This document shows positions 59,478-64,000 of a stretch of DNA of 64,000 nucleotides, in pieces. The notes below the pieces were generated by a model that worked only from the letters and a program-made list of their open reading frames with translations, was not told the origin of the DNA and did no database searches. A program made the position numbers and the translations under genes. Origin of the DNA: Phenylobacterium conjunctum (GTDB lineage Bacteria; Pseudomonadota; Alphaproteobacteria; Caulobacterales; Caulobacteraceae). The DNA lies in NCBI RefSeq assembly GCF_042679085.1, contig NZ_JBHTLQ010000002.1, positions 97,726-161,725 of the forward strand. The letters run 5' to 3'. How positions within the stretch are numbered: the first letter of the stretch is position 1; each line of letters opens with the position of its first letter.

Positions 59478-59693
59478 CGTGCCCCCGTACTAACGATGCC
59501 CCCGAGCCGGTTTACCTTGTTACGGGTCAAACTGGCTCAACTCTTTGGAGTCCAGCAACATCCAGGCCGGACGAATCTTACCGAGGATGGTTAATCCTTG
59601 GTAATGGTGGCGCTTTCCGGCGGCTTTGTCACGGCTTTGCCCCTCACGGGCGACCCGGCCTGAGCCCCTTCGCGCGCCAGTTTGGCGCCTTGG

Positions 59694-60044
59694 TTAAATG
59701 AGGTCGAGCACCCGCTCCATGGGACGGCACAGGGCCGCGCCCTTGGGGGTGTCGACGATGGGCCGGTTGACCAGGATCGGGTCCTTGACCATGGCCTCGA
59801 ACAGCACCTCGTCGGGCGTGTCCGGCTTGGTCAGGCCGAGCGCCTCGGCCTCGGTGCCCATGGTGCGCAGGATGGCGTGGGCGCCGACCCCCATCTTCTT
59901 CGTCAGGGCCTGAAGCTGCGCCTTGGTCCAGCCGGTCTTCAGATACTCAACCACCTGGGGCTCGAGCCCCTTGTCCTGCAGCAGGGCCAGGGTGTTGCGC
60001 GAGGTCCCGCACTTGGGATTGTGATAGATCACGATGTCGCTCAT
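59694..60044 (-). CDS. ArsC/Spx-family arsenate-reductase-like protein
   Basis: 116-aa glutaredoxin-type ArsC fold. The active Cys12 is in NPKCGTSRNTLALLQ, and the later arginines appear in VNRPIVDTPKGAALCRP. This matches glutaredoxin-dependent arsenate reductases and the YfgD group. No ars operon (ArsB, ArsR, ArsH) is near, so arsenate reduction in vivo is uncertain. It follows the M28 peptidase gene by 23 bp on the same strand. Confidence 0.9.
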   Translation of the reverse strand: MSDIVIYHNPKCGTSRNTLALLQDKGLEPQVVEYLKTGWTKAQLQALTKKMGVGAHAILRTMGTEAEALGLTKPDTPDEVLFEAMVKDPILVNRPIVDTPKGAALCRPMERVLDLI

Positions 60045-60067
60045 GGGCGTCTTTTAACCGCGTCCGC

Positions 60068-62458
60068 TCACCACTCCAACCGCGTGTGGGCCAGATCGAC
60101 CCGGCTGTCCGACAGGTCGAAGGGCGCGATGGTCTTCGGGCGCGGGGGCAGGGGCGCGGCCCCCGCCGGCCAGCCATCGGTCAGCCAGCCGGTCTGAACC
60201 TCCAAGGCGCCGTGCGGGCTCTTCGTCGTCCAGTCCAGCGTCACCTGGTCCGCGCCCACCCAGCGGATCACCGTCCAGCGACCGGGCTGGTCGAGAATGG
60301 TCACGGGCTGGCCGGCCAGACGCACGTCGGCGAGGGGCGCATTGGCGCGCAGGCGAATGAAGGCGACACGGGCGCCCGGCCCCTGCAGGCTCAGGCCCTG
60401 GCGGCCGTCCGGGCCGACTGTGCGGCTGATGGCCGGCGCGGACCCGTCAATCATCGGGGCGGGCGTCGCCCAGGCGGGCTTGCGGGTCAGGGGCGGCAGC
60501 TCGCGCAGGGCGGGCTTGGCCGGCCCCAGGGCCTGGGCGCTCCAGGGATCGAGCTTGGGCGAGGTTGAGACCCGCCAGGCCTTGGCCGCATCGTGGTCGA
60601 TGACGAACTGGACCACGGACGTCTGGGGGTGGCGCTCGCTCCACACCGGGGCGAAGCGGACGACGGCGACGGCGATGAAGCCGGCGGCCAGCAGACCGAT
60701 GGCCAGGGCGCGCGGACGCGGGCTGTCGCCATCGGACTGGATCAGCGGCCACAGCACCAGGGCGCTCAGCCAGATCGCGATCGTCAGCAGCTCGGGCAGG
60801 TCCAGGCCCAGATAGAGCGCATGGCCATAGGGCAGGATCCAGGCCAGGCCGAGCGCGCCGCCGACGATCAGGATCGGGAGGCGCCAGGGGCTCTTGCCGG
60901 CGCCCAGGCCGGTGGCTGCGGCCAGCGCAGAGGCCAACAGGATCGGCCAGGCGAACAGGAAGGCGGTGGTCGGCGCCGCGGCCTGCATCCCGATGGCGGC
61001 CAGCAGGGCCAGGGCCAGTCCGCCGGTCCAGGCGCCGGGCACGCCGGCCGGGCGGGCGAAGGACAAGAAGGCGGCGACGGCGGCGGCGATCCCGGCTCCC
61101 AGGCCCACCGGATCCCAGCCCCCGAAGGCCGAGCAGGCGAGACCGGCGGCGAAGGCCAGGCCGGCGGCGGCGAACCGGCCCCTGCCTCGGCCGAGGCTGG
61201 CGGCGGCGTAGGTCATCACCCCGAAGGCGACGAGGGCGAGCGCCACCTCCCAGCGGACCGCCTGGGCGAGCAGGTGGCGTTGCTCGATGAAGCCGAAGCC
61301 AGCGCCGGTGGCCCGCCGGGCCAGGCGCAGGAAGGTGACCGAGGCGGCGATCAGGTAGAGGCCGGCGCCCAGCCCTTGCGCCACATCCATCAGCACAAAG
61401 GTCCCGGCCTTGCGGGCGCGGGCGACGGCCCAGCCCAGCAGGCCGGCGGCCACGGCCAGCAGCCCCCAGCCCACCATGGGCGGATAGGCGACCAGCCAGG
61501 GGCCGATGTTCGAATAGGTCTTGTCCGGGCCGCGGCCGGGCAGGCTGGGCTCGAAGGCGGCCAGGCGGGCGACGCCCAGCACCTCCTCGCCCATGTGCTG
61601 CAGGGCGCCCTGGCTGAGGTTGGCCGGGGTCGAGGTGGGCGAGTGATAGTCGAACTGGCGGCCGATGAAGGCGTAGTTCAGCCCCTGGACACCGGCCTTG
61701 TCCGACACCGTGAAGTCGGTGTCGTTGGGCATCTTCTTGTAGATGAAGACGGTCAGGGAGCTGGCCAGCGGATGGCGCGCGCCCCGGGCCAGCAGGTCCA
61801 CGTCCTGGCCGTTGTTGGCGGCGGTCTGGAACATCTGCACCCGGCCGCCGCCGCCGCGCGTCTCCATGTTCAGCAGGTAGCCGATCCGCTTGGCCAGAGG
61901 ATGCTGGTCAAAGAAGGCCTGGGCGCCGAGCAGGCCGCCCTCCTCGCCGTCGGTGATCAGCACGATCACGTCCCGCGCCGGGGTTCCTTGCAGCTTCAAC
62001 AGCCGCACGATCTCCAGGGCCGAGGCGACGCCGGCGGCGTCGTCCGCCGCGCCGGGCGAGCCGGGGACGCTGTCATAGTGGGCCATGATGGCCAGGGCCG
62101 GGGCGGCGCGGTCGCGTCCGGGCAGGACGCCGACGATGTTCTGGACCTGGCCGCCCAGGACAAAGGTCTCCGGCCCCGGATAGCGGTCAACGCGGCGCAC
62201 CCCGGCGGCCGACTGGACCTGGGGGTTAAGGCCCAGGGCGGTCATGCGCCCCACGAGATAGTCGCGCACCGCCGCATTGGCGGGCGAACCGGTGGGGTGT
62301 GGGCGGGCGGCCATCTGGGTGACGTCGGCCATGGCCCGGCCGGCGGAGAAGACGGTCGCGGGGGCGTCGGGCGCCAAGGGGCGCGGCGGCTGCTCGCTCC
62401 AGAAGGCCAGAACCAGCCCGGCGAGCACCGCCAGGATCAGCCCAAGGTCCTTGCGCAT
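60068..62458 (-). CDS. M28 family metallopeptidase with C-terminal membrane domain
   Basis: 796 aa. An N-terminal anchor (LGLILAVLAGLVLAFWSEQP) puts the catalytic domain in the periplasm. Zinc ligands of an M28 aminopeptidase are in order: AIMAHYDSVPGSPGAADDAA, LITDGEEGGLLGAQAF, LNMETRGGGG, and the late His in QFDYHSPTSTPANL. From about residue 325 there are seven to nine hydrophobic spans, then a soluble C-terminal domain of about 180 residues. The design recalls ERMP1/Fxna-like membrane M28 enzymes. The physiological substrate is unknown. Confidence 0.9.
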   Translation of the reverse strand: MRKDLGLILAVLAGLVLAFWSEQPPRPLAPDAPATVFSAGRAMADVTQMAARPHPTGSPANAAVRDYLVGRMTALGLNPQVQSAAGVRRVDRYPGPETFVLGGQVQNIVGVLPGRDRAAPALAIMAHYDSVPGSPGAADDAAGVASALEIVRLLKLQGTPARDVIVLITDGEEGGLLGAQAFFDQHPLAKRIGYLLNMETRGGGGRVQMFQTAANNGQDVDLLARGARHPLASSLTVFIYKKMPNDTDFTVSDKAGVQGLNYAFIGRQFDYHSPTSTPANLSQGALQHMGEEVLGVARLAAFEPSLPGRGPDKTYSNIGPWLVAYPPMVGWGLLAVAAGLLGWAVARARKAGTFVLMDVAQGLGAGLYLIAASVTFLRLARRATGAGFGFIEQRHLLAQAVRWEVALALVAFGVMTYAAASLGRGRGRFAAAGLAFAAGLACSAFGGWDPVGLGAGIAAAVAAFLSFARPAGVPGAWTGGLALALLAAIGMQAAAPTTAFLFAWPILLASALAAATGLGAGKSPWRLPILIVGGALGLAWILPYGHALYLGLDLPELLTIAIWLSALVLWPLIQSDGDSPRPRALAIGLLAAGFIAVAVVRFAPVWSERHPQTSVVQFVIDHDAAKAWRVSTSPKLDPWSAQALGPAKPALRELPPLTRKPAWATPAPMIDGSAPAISRTVGPDGRQGLSLQGPGARVAFIRLRANAPLADVRLAGQPVTILDQPGRWTVIRWVGADQVTLDWTTKSPHGALEVQTGWLTDGWPAGAAPLPPRPKTIAPFDLSDSRVDLAHTRLEW

Positions 62459-62560
62459 CTTAAAGCCCCCTACGTTCCCGTCCCCGGAGGGGAGGTTAGC
62501 GGCATAGGGGCGCCGGGGCCACCGCTACGAATGCTCCTGGCGCTGGACCCAAACGCAGAA

Positions 62561-62586
62561 ACGCCCGCCGGGGGACCGGCGGGCGT
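62561..62586 (-). terminator. Probable terminator of ctrA
   Basis: acgcccgccgg and ccggcgggcgt make a perfect 11-bp stem with a 4-base loop, 33 bp downstream of the ctrA stop. Read on the minus strand it is followed by TTTCTGCGTTT, a broken T-run. Confidence 0.6.
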
Positions 62587-62618
62587 CTGTAGAGGCTTTC
62601 CGTAAGGAGGTTGTCCGC

Positions 62619-63314
62619 TTAGGCGGCGATAACGCCCTCGGACGGGTCGCGCAGCACGTAGCCGCGGCCCCAGACGGTTTCGATGTGGTGCTTGCCGTCG
62701 GCCGCGGCCGCCAGCTTCTTGCGCAGCTTGCAGATGAAGACGTCGATGATCTTCAGCTCGGGCTCGTCCATGCCGCCATAGAGGTGGTTCAGGAACATTT
62801 CCTTGGTCAGGGTCGTACCCTTGCGGAGCGAGAGCAGCTCCAGCATCTGGTATTCCTTGCCGGTCAGGTGCACCCGGTTGCCGTTCACTTCGACCGTCTT
62901 GGCGTCGAGGTTGACGACGATGTCGCCGGTGCGGATCACCGACTGGGCGTGGCCCTTGGACCGGCGGACCACGGCGTGAATCCGGGCGACCAGTTCGTCC
63001 TTGTGGAAAGGCTTGGTCATATAGTCGTCGGCGCCGCCGCCGAGCGTTTTGACCTTGGTGTCGATCTCCGCAGAGCCGGACAGGATCATGATCGGCGTAT
63101 TGATCTTCGCCACGCGCAGGGTGCGCAGGACGTCCATGCCGCTCATGTCCGGGAGGTTCAGGTCGAGCAGGATAAGATCATAATCATAGATCTTGCCCAG
63201 ATCGACGCCTTCCTCACCGAGGTCCGTCGTGTAGATGTTGAAGCCTTCTGACTTCAGCATCAGTTCGATGCTCTGCGCGGTCGCGCTGTCGTCTTCTATC
63301 AACAGTACGCGCAT
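62619..63314 (-). CDS. ctrA: Cell cycle response regulator CtrA
   Basis: 231-aa OmpR-type master regulator. Receiver 1-120: acidic pair EDD near residue 7, phospho-acceptor Asp51 in LILLDLNLPDMSG, K in MTKPFHKDEL. The winged-helix DNA-binding domain has VHLTGKEYQMLELLSLRKGT, FLNHLYGGMDEPELKIIDVF, and KHHIETVWGRGYVLRDP. The chain ends in VIAA; two C-terminal alanines are the known ClpXP signal of Caulobacter CtrA. CtrA silences the replication origin and activates flagellar, division and ccrM genes. Upstream is a GANTC-rich promoter region. Confidence 0.97.
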   Translation of the reverse strand: MRVLLIEDDSATAQSIELMLKSEGFNIYTTDLGEEGVDLGKIYDYDLILLDLNLPDMSGMDVLRTLRVAKINTPIMILSGSAEIDTKVKTLGGGADDYMTKPFHKDELVARIHAVVRRSKGHAQSVIRTGDIVVNLDAKTVEVNGNRVHLTGKEYQMLELLSLRKGTTLTKEMFLNHLYGGMDEPELKIIDVFICKLRKKLAAAADGKHHIETVWGRGYVLRDPSEGVIAA

Positions 63315-63819
63315 CTAATCCCTCCTAAACCGCCCGCGCCCGAAATTCTCAATCCGATGAATCCGGATCGCGCTCGCGGTTAACTTACCGACGAGTGAAT
63401 TTAAGACCGGTTAATGGTGAAAGCCTCGGAGGAATCGTTAACGCGATTTGAGAATCGGCCACAAGGCCGCCCGGAGAGGCCCGAGTCCGGGTGCTGTTGA
63501 ATCTTTTGTGATTGGACGCTGGCCCCGAAGCGCCTGCGTCTCGTCCGACCGCCCCTCGTCCAAACCCTTGGATTCCAAGGCATGTTGATGGGGGAGAGAA
63601 ACCCTGAATCTGATCAATAGCTTGAGTCTCGCCCGGAGTCCGCGCCGAAGCAGGCGGTCAGCGGGGCCGTGATTTGCGGCCCAGGACCCGCCCCGGCCGT
63701 CAACCTCAACAAAATAAATTTTCGCGCGGCTTCCGGCCGCACCCGCGCCAGGACTCATTTCGGGCGGAACGCGGGCGGGCCCCGTTCGTTAAGGCGGCGA
63801 AGCTGAAGGAGCCCCGTCA
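63315..63819 (-). promoter_or_regulatory. ctrA promoter region with clustered GANTC sites
   Basis: A 505-bp gap. Ten GANTC methylation sites: 63359, 63432, 63452, 63483, 63499, 63571, 63606, 63624, 63636 and 63752 (first bases). TTAA-rich CtrA-like sequence lies within it: on the minus strand TTAACCGGTCTTAA (two TTAA with a 6-bp spacer, complement of 63400-63413) and further GTTAAC words at 63379-63384 and 63437-63442. In Caulobacter, ctrA has a GANTC-controlled P1 and a CtrA-activated P2; the match here supports both inputs. Exact promoters were not assigned. Confidence 0.7.
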
Positions 63820-64000
63820 ATGACCGTTTCCAACACCGCCCAGCATGACGCCCTGACCCAGTCCGGCGCCGGTCTTGGAGAGGTCGCCGGCGAGCCGGCC
63901 GCTGCGCCGCGCAACGGGCTCAAGGCCCGCCTCCAGCGCCACCGCGGCCTGGTGGTGGGGGCGGGGGTCCTGGCGCTCGGCGCCGTCGCCCTGGGCGTTG
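63820..64000 (+). CDS. Start of an unrecognised protein gene (cut by window edge)
   Basis: ATG at 63820 with an AAGGAG Shine-Dalgarno eight bases upstream. Sixty codons are visible: a polar Ala/Gly-rich start (MTVSNTAQHDALTQSGAGLG), a basic stretch (GLKARLQRHRG), then the beginning of a hydrophobic span (LVVGAGVLALGAVALGV). Likely a membrane protein with its N-terminus inside. Too little is present to name it. It is divergent from ctrA and shares the GANTC-rich region. Confidence 0.65.
   Translation, partial: MTVSNTAQHDALTQSGAGLGEVAGEPAAAPRNGLKARLQRHRGLVVGAGVLALGAVALGV

Overview
The window is a GC-rich (roughly two-thirds GC by eye) chromosomal segment of an alphaproteobacterium, most likely of the order Caulobacterales (Caulobacter/Phenylobacterium type). 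Two cell-cycle master regulators are present: gcrA (33695-34216) and ctrA (62619-63314). The region upstream of ctrA is packed with GANTC sites, the CcrM methyltransferase target. This placement comes from reading the proteins; no database search was possible.

Layout. 1-5615 (minus strand): translation block pheT (partial), pheS, rplT, rpmI and infC. An MFS transporter and a short-chain dehydrogenase separate infC from rpmI. infC appears to start at an ATT codon. 5715-8657: two LPS-type glycosyltransferases and a divergent hydrolase. 8872-11259: a hybrid sensor kinase. 11256-21046: a precursor block for envelope polysaccharide and LPS (SDR epimerase, galU, glmS, glmM, ugd, phosphomannomutase/phosphoglucomutase, kdsD). 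21150-30814: gpmA with a small deaminase, a pentapeptide-repeat protein, Hsp20, a tandem pair of exported methyltransferase-like proteins, an SCP2 protein, a hydrolase with a basic histone-like tail, a HisN/IMPase, an XRE regulator and an LpxL-like acyltransferase. 30932-36510: an M23 peptidase, a DUF2093 protein, xseA, gcrA, an ABC-2 permease and a TetR/VOC pair.

36616-47395: argD and argF, then an MCP-PilZ chemoreceptor lying between argF and hslO, an MFS transporter, a 568-aa protein of unknown function, and the divergent lysC/ubiG pair. 47419-56412: FkbM methyltransferase, SRPBCC protein, ABC-F ATPase, a toxin-antitoxin pair, an acyl-CoA ligase, a hydrolase and a zinc alcohol dehydrogenase. 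56413-56808: no conventional gene, but a self-contained unit whose ends can pair and which has its own terminator; it is the best candidate for an undescribed RNA here. 56809-64000: a double-domain TetR regulator, a second M23 peptidase, an ArsC-like protein, a membrane M28 peptidase, ctrA, and the start of a divergent gene.

How the genes work together. Many genes feed the cell envelope: UDP-glucose, UDP-glucuronate, GlcNAc-6-P and GlcNAc-1-P precursors, Kdo precursor, lipid A acylation, heptose-type transfer and two M23 peptidases. A second theme is cell-cycle control through GcrA, CtrA and DNA methylation. Three kinds of inverted-repeat sequence occupy intergenic gaps. One of them lies between 18-bp direct repeats exactly at the stop codons of two convergent genes. 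No tRNA, rRNA, CRISPR array, transposase or prophage was recognised.
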